DNA of 64,000 nucleotides from Limosilactobacillus portuensis (lineage in GTDB: Bacteria; Bacillota; Bacilli; Lactobacillales; Lactobacillaceae), in NCBI RefSeq assembly GCF_014838735.1, contig NZ_JABUXQ010000011.1, positions 1 to 64,000 on the forward strand, read 5' to 3'. A model generated the notes under the pieces. The model was given only the letters and a program-made list of their open reading frames with translations, was not told the DNA's origin and made no database searches. Both the position numbers and the translations under genes were made by a program. Below, piece by piece: positions 33,361 through 41,814 of the stretch (positions are counted from its first letter, which is position 1; every line of letters begins with the position of its first letter).

Positions 33361-34097
33361 TTACATAATACTGGACGAGTTATTTTTTTCAGCTAAAATA
33401 ACTGGAACTGCATTTCCAATTTGTTTGTATTTTTCATTAAGACGATTAGCACGACTAACGGTATCTTTACCACTATCAGAAAATTCAAACCAATCAGGAA
33501 AAGACTGGATCCTGGCACATTCTCTGACCGATAATCTCCTGTTAATTTTCCCCTGGAATTTCCAATGATCTTTATCAATTTTCTTCATTGGTAAACCTCC
33601 AGGATATTGAGGTGCTTGCCTTGCTGATGCTTGAATGGTAAATGAAACATCATTCCAATTTTTTTTGCAATTTCGAGAAAGGTACATTGAACTATAAGAT
33701 CCTGTGTAATAATCATTAGGAAATTTGGGAAGATCTGAAATAGCTTCTTTAAGTGTTACTAGCGGCTTCTTGCTTTTATCAACCTCACTATTTGTTATTT
33801 CCGGTAGAGTATATTTGGTTCCATGCGAATAAATATCATTCCGAATTCCTATAATAAAGACCCTTTCCCGAGATTGTGAAACTCCGTAATTTTTAGCATT
33901 TACTAAGTTAATATCAACATGGTACCCAGCAGCCGTGAAATCCTCTCGAATCTGTTGTAAAACCTTACCTTTAGCCATAGTCATCAAGCCTTTCACGTTC
34001 TCTGCAATAAAGAACTTAGCCTGAGAATCTAGTAGAGCTCTAATATAATGAATATACAAAAAATTACGAGGATCAATCTCTACTCCTGATAATATGC
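33361..34097 (-). pseudogene. C5-cytosine DNA methyltransferase, N-terminally truncated
   Basis: Retains motif VI (FFIAENVKGL), VIII (QSRERVFIIGIR), IX (RRLSVRECARIQSFPDWF) and X (YKQIGNAVPV). Motif I (SAM site) and the catalytic Pro-Cys loop IV are gone: upstream of DPRNFLYIHYIRAL the similarity stops at about 34097. Cannot methylate. The remains of an independent R-M or orphan methyltransferase, with the cut next to the MazF-like locus. Confidence 0.88.
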
Positions 34098-34188
34098 GCT
34101 ATTATATCGAGCCGTGGAATTAAATCTATTAATACGAACGACTAAAAAATCTCCGAATAGATCGGAACTTTTTTATTATTATAATTAG

Positions 34189-34513
34189 TTATTTTCTCTG
34201 CTGTTTAAGAAAGTTACGTAATTCGATTACATCTCGTGCTGATAAGGAACTTAATCGGGTAAAATGACTCCCAAACCTTAACATCTGGTACTTAGGATCA
34301 ATTACTACATAAGACTGCTTAGCCAATCCTTCCCCCTTGCCAGTCTACTAGAGGATAACGAATTGCCTGCATTGCTTTAGACTTATGATGATATTTGCTT
34401 GTAATTGCATAAAAAGTAAGTGTTTGATCATCATAATCAACAATTAAAATTGGTCGTTGCTTACCAGCCTTACCCCAAGAGACATAGGCTAAATAAATAT
34501 CGTTAATCCTCAT
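34189..34513 (-). pseudogene. MazF/PemK-like toxin with one-base frameshift
   Basis: From ATG 34513: MRINDIYLAYVSWGKAGKQR, PILIVDYDDQTLTFYAITS as in MazF/PemK-type toxins. At a G5 run (34336-34332 on the minus strand) the frame breaks to RIG stop; with 4 G it would continue GEGLAKQSYVVIDPKYQML and end NFLKQQRK, giving 107 aa. Start overlaps the antitoxin by 11 nt. Toxin inactivated here unless slippage restores it. Confidence 0.75.
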
Positions 34514-34784
34514 CTTCGTCAGCCCATATCTCTTCAAATTTCTTAGCATTATGGATTACTTTTGTTGGTTGATTAGATGCTATCTGTTGAATATCAAGTG
34601 CTGCCTTTTGCTTAGCTGTTAGTCCAATTTCAAATGGAATCTTCCCTGTATTATCAATAGCATGATACAAACTATTAATAATACTAGTCGGTGACTGTCC
34701 TATTGACTTTAAAATAAGATTAACCCGATTTACAACTTTTTGATCAACATTAACTTGGACTTTAGTTGTCGCTTTTCCACTCAT
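34503..34784 (-). CDS. RelB/DinJ-like antitoxin of the MazF-like locus
   Basis: 93 aa from ATG 34784 (AGGAGG 8 nt upstream). N-terminal ribbon-helix-helix (TTKVQVNVDQKVVNRVNLIL), then SPTSIINSLYHAIDNTGKIPF as in DinJ, acidic end (EEIWADEDED). An RHH antitoxin paired with a MazF-fold toxin, a mix common in lactobacilli. Confidence 0.8.
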   Translation of the reverse strand: MSGKATTKVQVNVDQKVVNRVNLILKSIGQSPTSIINSLYHAIDNTGKIPFEIGLTAKQKAALDIQQIASNQPTKVIHNAKKFEEIWADEDED

Positions 34785-34869
34785 GTAAATTCCTCCTATC
34801 AGCTCATCTTTCATACTCTATTATGCTCTGTTATATTATAATAGCAACGAAAGTTTCGTTATCCTGGTA

Positions 34870-34902
34870 AATAAAAAAAGTGATCGCATAAGCGAGCACC
34901 TT
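34870..34902 (-). terminator. Terminator
   Basis: GTGCTCGC TTAT GCGATCAC with a run of seven T on the minus strand, just after the stop at 34912. Confidence 0.7.
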
Positions 34903-34911
34903 ATTATATGT

Positions 34912-35304
34912 TTAATTGTTATAAGCATAGATTGCAGCTCCGCCTATTATATAGAGACTAAAGAACGCCCGCAGTACTGGATTTTGAATAAAATATATAA
35001 TCAGTATCATACATATCAAAGTAATTATTGCAAACGTAACTAGCGTCACCAACGTATATGGTTCCGTTCCTACTCGCCATAAATTTCTATACAAATAAAA
35101 GAGATACAGTAATCCTACACTTAATAAAATAGCTGCTTCAAGTAAAAAATAAATTGCACCTGAATCAGTTACTATAGAGAAATATGACCATCCAGCAATT
35201 TTCTTATTAAATTCAACCAAACAAATACTGTAAATAAAAGATATAACTAAATAACAAAATAAAGTTATTGTTTTTCCCCAATTATTGTTCCACCAGTGCT
35301 TCAT
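34912..35304 (-). CDS. Small membrane protein
   Basis: About 130 aa from ATG 35304 (MKHWWNNNWGKTITLFCYL). Four predicted membrane helices (LFCYLVISFIYSICLV, IYFLLEAAILLSVGLLYLFYLY, YTLVTLVTFAIITLICMILIIYF, AFFSLYIIGGAAIYAY). Part of it is copied at 31937-32048. Immediately follows the membrane protein at 35321. Function unknown. Confidence 0.5.
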   Translation of the reverse strand: MKHWWNNNWGKTITLFCYLVISFIYSICLVEFNKKIAGWSYFSIVTDSGAIYFLLEAAILLSVGLLYLFYLYRNLWRVGTEPYTLVTLVTFAIITLICMILIIYFIQNPVLRAFFSLYIIGGAAIYAYNN

Positions 35305-35320
35305 ACAAATACCCCTAACA

Positions 35321-35743
35321 TCATTTTCCCTGTTCATTGCTATCTTTATTAACCTTATCTTTAATTAATGATAAGTGCGTATATATTGTGTTCTTTTCTG
35401 TCTGTATGACTATCTCAATAACTACCATCAATACAAAGTATGCGAATAAAAAGATAAACCAATTTCCAATAATTTTTGGGAAAAAGGAACCAAAATTTTC
35501 GGAAAGTAATCTAAGTGAATAAAGACCACTAACAACAATACCAGCGGAAAGAACTGTAAGAACCCACCAATATATTTTTTGAATTAAATCTATATTTCTT
35601 TTTTTTGATTCAAATTTTAACTCTAACTCTAATAATTTATCATTATCAGTTATTCTATTTAAATTAGACTTAAATGTTTTTAAAGGAACATTACCGGAAA
35701 ATTCCAGATAATTATTTAACTTTTTCTTTCTCCTTTTAGTCAT
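35321..35743 (-). CDS. Membrane protein with cytoplasmic N-terminus
   Basis: 140 aa: basic start (MTKRRKKKLNNYL), a helical region (DNDKLLELELKFESKKRN) and two membrane helices (IYWWVLTVLSAGIVVSGLY, NWFIFLFAYFVLMVVIEIVI). Ends 17 nt before the next gene. Function unknown. Confidence 0.5.
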   Translation of the reverse strand: MTKRRKKKLNNYLEFSGNVPLKTFKSNLNRITDNDKLLELELKFESKKRNIDLIQKIYWWVLTVLSAGIVVSGLYSLRLLSENFGSFFPKIIGNWFIFLFAYFVLMVVIEIVIQTEKNTIYTHLSLIKDKVNKDSNEQGK

Positions 35744-35840
35744 TTTATTATCCTCTCTTTCTATATTTCCATCATATCATCTTTATTATTCTTGCATAAT
35801 TATCATATTGAATCTTGATTTGATTGATCTTTAACCTCTA

Positions 35841-36024
35841 TTGATTAAACTTTTGACTCAAAGCTTCTCTCACTTTCTGAGGAGTCTTCTGATATTTTCT
35901 TGAACTTATATATTTGACCTGAACAGCTAAACGATTAGCCCCAGTCGCATCACAAGTAATTAAATTGATTTGTTTTTTTAGTATTTTTGACTAAATCAAC
36001 TCGATACTTGGAGACAAACTTCTA
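35841..36024 (-). pseudogene. Sortase C-terminal fragment
   Basis: Copy of the last 180 bp of the sortase gene at 36756 (CDATGANRLAVQ and SRKYQKTPQ, VREALSQKFNQ), with frameshifts, including around the catalytic Cys region. Sits immediately behind the gene at 36022. Duplication scar. Confidence 0.8.
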
Positions 36025-36357
36025 CTTTTTGAGGGACCGCTTGTTATTTCTAAAGCCACTGTAAGCCTCATATACACCATTTAAAACAATGCCAAGCCCA
36101 ATAATCATGATAATAAAAAGGCCCCATTTTGCAAATGCAGTTCCTATATCATTTGTATTTAACAACTTATTAAATCCATCTACTAACGAAAGTGAACCGA
36201 GCGCCATCAGAAATACTCCACCCATGATCTTGATTGGTGAAGATTCATCACCATACTTATCAGCAAAGATAACTGCTCCAATAATAATTATGAGCATAAC
36301 AAAAAGTAGTATAACACCTAGTAATCCTTCTAAACTTGTATTTGACATTTTTATCAT
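36022..36357 (-). CDS. Small membrane protein
   Basis: 111 aa, three hydrophobic segments (LLGVILLFVMLIIIIGAVIF, IMGGVFLMALGSLSLV, WGLFIIMIIGLGIVLNGVY) and a basic tail (NNKRSLKK). One nucleotide apart from the gene at 36359. Unknown. Confidence 0.5.
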   Translation of the reverse strand: MIKMSNTSLEGLLGVILLFVMLIIIIGAVIFADKYGDESSPIKIMGGVFLMALGSLSLVDGFNKLLNTNDIGTAFAKWGLFIIMIIGLGIVLNGVYEAYSGFRNNKRSLKK

Positions 36358-36358
36358 C

Positions 36359-36721
36359 TCATCCTTTCTTTACTAGTTTTTGATTTTCTTCTAAGAACTT
36401 TAATATACCCGAAGTAAGACAGTCATAATCATCAACATCATATTTCAAGTGATATAAAGTCTTTTCTTTTAGTGCATTGCTTTCCAATTTAGAACTATCC
36501 CATTTGGAATCACCCTCAGCTAAATAACAATTAAACTTATATTGACGTAACAAAATTTCATCTTGGTCAAAATCATAATCCTTCTTAGCATTAATTCCTT
36601 CTGCTGCTTTGGCAGCAAAATTCTTTGCTAAAGTCAAATCACAAGTAATTCCAATTGTAGTTGATACTTCTGAATCATATTCTCCTTTTATATGCACAAC
36701 TACATAAACAAATTCTTCCAT
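36359..36721 (-). CDS. Hypothetical 120-aa protein
   Basis: Soluble alpha/beta protein beginning MEEFVYVVVHIKGEYDSEVS; resembles small proteins of unknown function on lactobacillus plasmids (beta strand start with VYVV, then KNFAAKAAEGINAK). Ribosome site GGAGGG before ATG 36721. Lies between sortase and membrane protein genes. Confidence 0.5.
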   Translation of the reverse strand: MEEFVYVVVHIKGEYDSEVSTTIGITCDLTLAKNFAAKAAEGINAKKDYDFDQDEILLRQYKFNCYLAEGDSKWDSSKLESNALKEKTLYHLKYDVDDYDCLTSGILKFLEENQKLVKKG

Positions 36722-36755
36722 ATTTTCCCTCCAATTAGTACTTTTTAGATATTCC

Positions 36756-37481
36756 TTATTGATTAAACTTTTGACTCAAAGCTTCTCTCACGTTCTGAGG
36801 AGTTTTTTGGTATTTTCTTGAGTTTATATATGTGCCCTGAACAGCTAACCGATTAGCTCCAGTTGCATCACAAGTAATTAAAGTGACTTGTTTTTTATTA
36901 GTGTTCTTGACTAAACCAACTCGATACTTGGAAACAAATTTCTTGGAAGTAATCTTATAAGTATAAACATTCTTCATATCGGTTAAATAAATCTTCTGAC
37001 CAACTTTTGCTCGATAGTATAAAGGGCTAAATAAAACCTTAGGGCCTAGATTACTCATGTTATGACCAGCTAATGCATAGTTCCCCTTCCCCATCTCCAT
37101 ATTATTTCTAAAGGTTCCTGCTGCAAATGCCAAATTAGTATTATTAATACCCTTAGCAATTGGTAAATTAATACCATCATCAGGAACACATATTTGACCA
37201 ACAATCGGAATATTTTTAGCATTAACCCTTGCTCTTGCAATCTGAGCAAGAGTTAATCTTTTTACCGAAGCATAATCATTCTTACCATTGTTTTTATTTG
37301 CATTTTGAATAGTAGAACGATTAATAATTGGTTGGTAAGAACGAACAAGATAATTAGTGATTGGCTTATTAAAAACTAAGAAGTTTGCAACTAATGATAG
37401 AAAAATATAAGTAGTAATCCTAACCCATTTTTGTTTCCAAACTCTCTTCCATTTTGAATCTTCATTTGTATTTAAAATCAA
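36756..37481 (-). CDS. Class A-like sortase
   Basis: 241 aa membrane-anchored transpeptidase. N-terminal anchor (WVRITTYIFLSLVANFLVF), catalytic His in YALAGHNMSNLG, Cys in TLITCDATG and Arg in ANRLAVQG (TLxTC signature, extended by Ala-Thr-Gly). Cleaves LPxTG between Thr and Gly; likely substrates in this window are the SEC10-like protein and perhaps the amidase. Start 37481, 10 nt after the gene at 37492. Confidence 0.9.
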   Translation of the reverse strand: MILNTNEDSKWKRVWKQKWVRITTYIFLSLVANFLVFNKPITNYLVRSYQPIINRSTIQNANKNNGKNDYASVKRLTLAQIARARVNAKNIPIVGQICVPDDGINLPIAKGINNTNLAFAAGTFRNNMEMGKGNYALAGHNMSNLGPKVLFSPLYYRAKVGQKIYLTDMKNVYTYKITSKKFVSKYRVGLVKNTNKKQVTLITCDATGANRLAVQGTYINSRKYQKTPQNVREALSQKFNQ

Positions 37482-37491
37482 AATTACTCAC

Positions 37492-37911
37492 CTACTTAAG
37501 AATTACTCGTCCGTGACGATCTCGCAGTTTTAGGACAAATGCAGGATGTAGTTTATCGTCTGGTTTTAATGGTGGGTAATCATGCCGTAAAGTACTCTCG
37601 GAGAAATCTAATAGTCCAGAGATTTGATTGTTATTTAAGCCAAAGTTTCTGTAATAAGTTACTAACAGTCTAACCGCATCTCGTTGTGATAGACTCCGAT
37701 AAGTTTTCTTAGTAATCCCAAGCATTTCTCTTATCTTGGCAAGTTGCTTTCGCTCCTTAAAGATTAACCGACCTGAAACCTCTAAAGAACCATCATCAAC
37801 ATAATTTCCTGGTGAAGTTTCATCGCCAACATGTTGATACCATAACGGATCAGTTTTATAAAGTTCATGCAGAGCTTCATAAAAGCCATCGATCTTTTTA
37901 AGATTTTTCAT
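37492..37911 (-). CDS. Hypothetical protein with HTH-like C-terminal region
   Basis: 139 aa. LGITKKTYRSLSQRDAVRLL and NNNQISGLLDFSESTLRHD look like HTH segments; the beginning is polar. Overlaps the gene upstream by 4 nt (ATGA-type coupling) and could be a regulator or a replication-associated factor. No family recognised. Confidence 0.5.
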   Translation of the reverse strand: MKNLKKIDGFYEALHELYKTDPLWYQHVGDETSPGNYVDDGSLEVSGRLIFKERKQLAKIREMLGITKKTYRSLSQRDAVRLLVTYYRNFGLNNNQISGLLDFSESTLRHDYPPLKPDDKLHPAFVLKLRDRHGRVILK

Positions 37912-38390
37912 AAAAGCCCCTTTCCATTTTTAGATAATTTTTTGAACAACTCTTGATTATCTTGTTTAACCAAATTAGCTAGTGCGGCATAAATTTCATT
38001 TTGAGCATTTCCCGCATGAAACATTGAATCTAACTTCTCGTAACTCCGCATATCACGACGAATCATACTTTGGTTAGTATCCATTAATAAGTAGAAAATC
38101 ATATTAAGCAAATCTCGATTGCCGCGTTCTAACTTAATTACTTCTTTATTCCGATCAGCAACTTTTTTATTGATTAACAGCTTCTTAAAATCGGAGTACA
38201 TCAATTTAGGATCATCGCTCCATTTTTGAATTAGGATTGATAGATAATCACCTAAAAGTTGATTAGCCAACCCTGATTTTGTTCTGACATTTTCATCCAT
38301 CAAATACGTATTGTTTTTTAAGAAAGCAAACAACTGATCCACTTTTTCAGCATTAGTAGCATTTAATCTAATCATCGAATTTTGAGTCAT
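37908..38390 (-). CDS. Hypothetical protein, partition/replication-type operon
   Basis: 160 aa from ATG 38390 (AAGGAG 7 nt upstream). MTQNSMIRLNATNAEKVDQL then helical; NVRTKSGLANQLLGDYLSI resembles RHH-like folds of plasmid proteins. Overlaps the upstream gene (38368) by 23 nt. Function unknown. Confidence 0.5.
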   Translation of the reverse strand: MTQNSMIRLNATNAEKVDQLFAFLKNNTYLMDENVRTKSGLANQLLGDYLSILIQKWSDDPKLMYSDFKKLLINKKVADRNKEVIKLERGNRDLLNMIFYLLMDTNQSMIRRDMRSYEKLDSMFHAGNAQNEIYAALANLVKQDNQELFKKLSKNGKGLL

Positions 38391-38730
38391 CGTTATTCTC
38401 CTTTGCATTCAATATTATCTTAGCTTCTTTAGTAAAATCATTATCCAACCCTGTCTGTTCATAAAGCAGAGATTTTATTTGATTAAGTGATAAAGAATTA
38501 GTTACTAAGAGTTCTTTAACATCATTTAAGAATTCTGCAAGTCGACGATTTTGATCAATCATATTTGGTAACAGCTCTGATACTCTTTGTTCATGTAAAT
38601 ATGAATGAATAATATTTTGAATGAGTTCTTTTTTTGAAATATTTTCTGCCTTTGCTTGTTGTACTAACTCAATATTATCTGGTTCGTCTAATTCAATATG
38701 TGTTGAAACTTTTTTTACTTTACTTGCCAA
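38368..38730 (-). CDS. Hypothetical RHH-like protein
   Basis: 120 aa; N-terminus KVKKVSTHIELDEPDN followed by ENISKKELIQNIIHSYL matches a beta strand plus two helices, as in plasmid MobC/CopG-type DNA-binding proteins. Probable TTG start at 38730 with GAGGG upstream. Close to the tandem 10-bp repeats at 39363-39425, which are a candidate binding site. Confidence 0.5.
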   Translation of the reverse strand: MASKVKKVSTHIELDEPDNIELVQQAKAENISKKELIQNIIHSYLHEQRVSELLPNMIDQNRRLAEFLNDVKELLVTNSLSLNQIKSLLYEQTGLDNDFTKEAKIILNAKENNDDSKFDD

Positions 38731-38747
38731 AATAAATCCCTCATTTT

Positions 38748-39068
38748 TTATAATTTATCAACATTCACGGTCAATATACTTAAGTCTTTAAGGAAAAGAA
38801 AAATTGAATAAGGTATAAAACTAACACAGATAGTTAAAAATAATATATCCAAAAATTTCTTATCATAATGCTGGTTCTTTTTTAGTCTTTTCTCTATTCT
38901 TTGATAGAAAAAATATGAAAAGAAAACAAAACATACCAACATGTCACCCGCACCAACGAATCCAATTACACTTAAAATAACATTATTCATTTCACTTTTT
39001 TCTCTCTTGTCAAAATAATGTATCCCTATCTGTAACATTTTTATAAATGGAATTAAGGGAAGTGACAA
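38748..39068 (-). CDS. Small membrane protein, start uncertain
   Basis: Up to 106 aa; two or three hydrophobic segments (VILSVIGFVGAGDMLVCFVFF, FLDILFLTICVSFIPYSIFLFL). The longest frame starts at a TTG without ribosome site; ATG 38990 (MNNVILSVIG) is a reasonable alternative. Unknown. Confidence 0.45.
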   Translation of the reverse strand: MSLPLIPFIKMLQIGIHYFDKREKSEMNNVILSVIGFVGAGDMLVCFVFFSYFFYQRIEKRLKKNQHYDKKFLDILFLTICVSFIPYSIFLFLKDLSILTVNVDKL

Positions 39069-39148
39069 AAAAACTTATAAAATATCTAACAGTAAAACCA
39101 TTCAAGAAGAGCTGTCACTTTCCTCCACTTTTTAGTAGCATTTGTATA

Positions 39149-39235
39149 TCATAATCTCATTAGCATATAAATAAAAAGAAGCAAAAACACTGTAGTTAAA
39201 ACACTAAATAATATTAAACCCAAAGTTAAAATCAC
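39149..39235 (-). CDS. 28-residue hydrophobic peptide
   Basis: GTG start 39235, AAAGGGTGG 7 nt upstream; MILTLGLILFSVLTTVF then LLLFIYMLMRL is a single membrane helix. Could be a small toxin or subunit; no antisense RNA promoter seen. Lies just leftwards of the repeat site at 39269-39430. Confidence 0.45.
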   Translation of the reverse strand: MILTLGLILFSVLTTVFLLLFIYMLMRL

Positions 39236-39274
39236 CTATAATCCACCCTTTCTACTTAATATTGATGAATGAGC

Positions 39275-39425
39275 ATAAGGGGAAACTGTCATCGGCAAGC
39301 CGACGACCCACCAACGGCGGGGTTTCCCAAAGGCCCTAAATTCTATCGGCTGTCGCCTATTTGTTTACTGCTGTATACATTTGTTTACATATTATGTTTA
39401 CGTTTGTATACAAATGTTTACGTTT
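39275..39425. other. Candidate oriT or partition-type cis site
   Basis: GC-rich island in AT-rich surroundings: outer arms GGGGAAAC (39280) and GTTTCCC (39332), inner hairpin TCGGC AA GCCGA, then CTATCGGCTGTCGCC. Next come six GTTTAC/GTATAC units at 39363, 39373, 39383, 39396, 39406 and 39416, mostly 10 bp apart, that is on one face of the helix. Non-coding. Such layouts fit a transfer origin, partition site or operator for an RHH protein. I cannot tell which. Confidence 0.5.
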
Positions 39426-39481
39426 GTCCCATTACCTATATTCCAGTTTGATTACGTAACAAATTCAAATTAGTAATGTAT

Positions 39482-40066
39482 TTAGGGAAAAGGGTAATCA
39501 ATTGTTGAAACATAATGAAGCAAATAAAAGACAAAGAAGAGCACACAAAGAAGTACAAGAAATTCAGTAACAAAACTAACAAAACTAACAAAACCAGGGA
39601 CCATTAATTCATGAATAGACTTACGAATTCTTTGTTGATTTTCTTGGTCATAATCATGTTTCAAGTAACCAAATAATTCAGAAGTATTGGCAAAACCAAA
39701 TCGACGATTTGGTTGCTTAAATTGGCTTCTGGTAATTTTGTTTGGTCTCTTAGCATGATAATTTCTTAAACTTAATTTGCAAATAATGCCACAATCAATT
39801 TTTACTTTTCCGTTCTCCTTATACTTTGAAATAGGAACATTTATTAATGCACCAACTAATCGTTTTTCATTCAGTTCAAACGTTGATGTATGCATTGCTT
39901 TTTGTAAATCTTTTGGTAATTGAAACCACTTTTTTTTACCATTTACTAACCTAACTTGTACCCAATAATAGGTACGTTTTTCTGTTACTTTTGCAACTTT
40001 TAATTCATATAAGGCCCGATCCCTAAAGGAAAGTTCTCTTATATCAATTTGCAATTTACCATCCAT
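39482..40066 (-). CDS. Hypothetical protein with C-terminal membrane helix
   Basis: 194 aa; soluble beta-rich N-terminal 150 residues (KVTEKRTYYWVQVRLVNGKK, WFQLPKDLQKAM) and one C-terminal helix (VTEFLVLLCVLFFVFYLLHYV), tail-anchored. First gene after the repeat site. Unknown. Confidence 0.5.
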   Translation of the reverse strand: MDGKLQIDIRELSFRDRALYELKVAKVTEKRTYYWVQVRLVNGKKKWFQLPKDLQKAMHTSTFELNEKRLVGALINVPISKYKENGKVKIDCGIICKLSLRNYHAKRPNKITRSQFKQPNRRFGFANTSELFGYLKHDYDQENQQRIRKSIHELMVPGFVSFVSFVTEFLVLLCVLFFVFYLLHYVSTIDYPFP

Positions 40067-40087
40067 TTATATCTCACCCCATACCCA

Positions 40088-40252
40088 TTAATGAATAATC
40101 GTTTTTATCATGAAACATAAACAAAAAAGAAAGAAAAGAATTAAACCCGAACCAATCACTATAAATAAATCTTCAAAAAGAATTACAGGTATTTGCTTCT
40201 TTCTCTCTTTCTTTTTCTCCAATTCTCTAAAATTTTCTTGTCTGATTATCAA
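40088..40252 (-). CDS. 54-aa single-pass membrane protein
   Basis: TTG start 40252 with AAGGAG 9 nt upstream. Charged N-terminus (RQENFRELEKKKERKKQ) then helix (LFIVIGSGLILFFLFCLCFM). Fits exactly between the genes at 39482 and 40268 on the same strand, so it is likely a real operon member. Confidence 0.5.
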   Translation of the reverse strand: MIIRQENFRELEKKKERKKQIPVILFEDLFIVIGSGLILFFLFCLCFMIKTIIH

Positions 40253-40267
40253 AGCTAATTTTCTCCT

Positions 40268-41278
40268 TTAGTCATTATCAAATTGATAGTGACCATTCCG
40301 AATATCGTGAATTTGTTTTTGATAAAGTTTAATTTGTTCTTGCTTCTTTTCGTTATCCTTATTCAGTTGAGTGATCTCATTTTCTTGTTCTTGGAAATCA
40401 CTTTGATAATCTTGAATCTTGCTACTATCAGTTTCTTTGTTAGTAGAATATTGACTTTGTTTGTTGATCTGATCGATAGCAACTTGATCGGCTTTGGCCT
40501 GCTTAATATCAGAATCAATACTTGAATTGTTTTGTTTAATTTTCCTCTTTAACCGAGCAATCTGTGTCTCAATATCTTCAATCATGTAATCAGATTGGCT
40601 CCGTTTTGCTAGCTTATTATTAACAAATTTTTCGTCTTCATTGATAATAAAATTGAAATAATTTGGCCCAGCACCGTTGGCCTTAGCTGAAGATGATTTA
40701 CTACTTGCTGTACTCATTGAATCTTCATCATCAGTATCGTCACCAGTATCAATTGATGAAGCTTTTGTACTAGCCTGAGTGTTAATTACTCTAAGTTGAA
40801 TAGCACGATAACCAGGCTTTAAATCATTCAGAAGCAGGACGTAATCATTATTAGTCAAAGCAATTTTTTGAACTGGAATTTTCTTTTTTCCATAAGCCTG
40901 AGCTTTAAATTTTACATTATCAGGATCCAATGGCTTTGAGTCAGTACTGCTTGCGTGCATTTTTACAACCATGAAATCTTTTTTAGGGTTATATTCACGA
41001 GAAGTAATTGCCATAGCCGCTTGACTATTTTGCCCTAAAGTTTGTGGCTCATTTAATCTAGTACTTTCAAACTTTGAATGCATTGGAGCAGATATTCGAG
41101 CATCAACAAAAATAAATGTCATAACAAAAAGAAAGGCTGCTACAATGAGCAACTTTGACTTTAATAAGTTTTCTTGATGCCAAGAACTAAATGGTTTAAC
41201 AATGTGATAACGAATCCAATTAAACAAAAGTGAAAGGTATTTCCATAGCCATTTAATGAATTGTATTAATAGGTTCAT
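40268..41278 (-). CDS. Membrane-anchored coiled-coil protein of the operon
   Basis: 336 aa. One membrane helix (LLIVAAFLFVMTFIFVDA, residues 45-60), an extracellular beta-rich region (MAITSREYNPKKDFMVVKM; NDYVLLLNDLKPGYRAIQL), a Ser-rich linker, and a coiled coil (IEDIETQIARLKRKIKQNNS to QIKLYQKQIHDIRNGHY). Layout resembles conjugation accessory proteins, next to a membrane thioredoxin. Family not recognised. Confidence 0.5.
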   Translation of the reverse strand: MNLLIQFIKWLWKYLSLLFNWIRYHIVKPFSSWHQENLLKSKLLIVAAFLFVMTFIFVDARISAPMHSKFESTRLNEPQTLGQNSQAAMAITSREYNPKKDFMVVKMHASSTDSKPLDPDNVKFKAQAYGKKKIPVQKIALTNNDYVLLLNDLKPGYRAIQLRVINTQASTKASSIDTGDDTDDEDSMSTASSKSSSAKANGAGPNYFNFIINEDEKFVNNKLAKRSQSDYMIEDIETQIARLKRKIKQNNSSIDSDIKQAKADQVAIDQINKQSQYSTNKETDSSKIQDYQSDFQEQENEITQLNKDNEKKQEQIKLYQKQIHDIRNGHYQFDND

Positions 41279-41295
41279 TTGTCGATCTCCTTGGT

Positions 41296-41814
41296 CTATT
41301 TAACAAAAGGAATAGCTTGTAAATTACGATAAATTGCTTTAACTTGCGTCTTATTATTTCCAGCATATTGATAAGATGGCACCCCATTTTCATTCTTAAC
41401 AACTTGAGGCTGTCCGTTCCTTAGAATCATAAAAGTTGGTGTTTGCGTAACGTTATATTTATCAAATAATTTCTGATCATCTTTGTTCTGATATTCAACA
41501 AACATTACCTTATGTTGCTTTGAGGAGTCACCAGCAACGTTCTTTAACATTGCATCTAATTCTCCTTGCTTGGAACTTTTATTAGCTGTAAAAGCTACCT
41601 TATGACAGTCAGGACAGGTCTTAGAATAAAACATTACCACCACCGGTTCATTAGAAGCCATCATAGCCTGTTGTTGGCTTGTTGAAGTCCGATGTAGGTG
41701 TGTTACATGAATCCAACCCCAAAGGACTAATATGAGCACGAGAATGGCAATTGAGCTATTAATAATTAGTTTCCTTTGATGAATGCGTTCTGGATCATAC
41801 TTTGAATTATTCAT
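41296..41814 (-). CDS. Membrane-anchored thioredoxin-like protein
   Basis: 172 aa. N-terminal helix (IAILVLILVLWGWIHV), then a thioredoxin fold facing outwards with CPDC active site (VVVMFYSKTCPDCHKVA) and cis-Pro element TQTPTFMILRNGQP. Likely assists disulfide handling of exported element-encoded proteins. Overlaps the next upstream gene's stop region by one base. Confidence 0.85.
   Translation of the reverse strand: MNNSKYDPERIHQRKLIINSSIAILVLILVLWGWIHVTHLHRTSTSQQQAMMASNEPVVVMFYSKTCPDCHKVAFTANKSSKQGELDAMLKNVAGDSSKQHKVMFVEYQNKDDQKLFDKYNVTQTPTFMILRNGQPQVVKNENGVPSYQYAGNNKTQVKAIYRNLQAIPFVK

Noticed and set aside
39269-39451. 60-codon plus-strand ORF
   Set aside because: Lies in a hairpin/repeat site, no ribosome site, composition dictated by the repeats.
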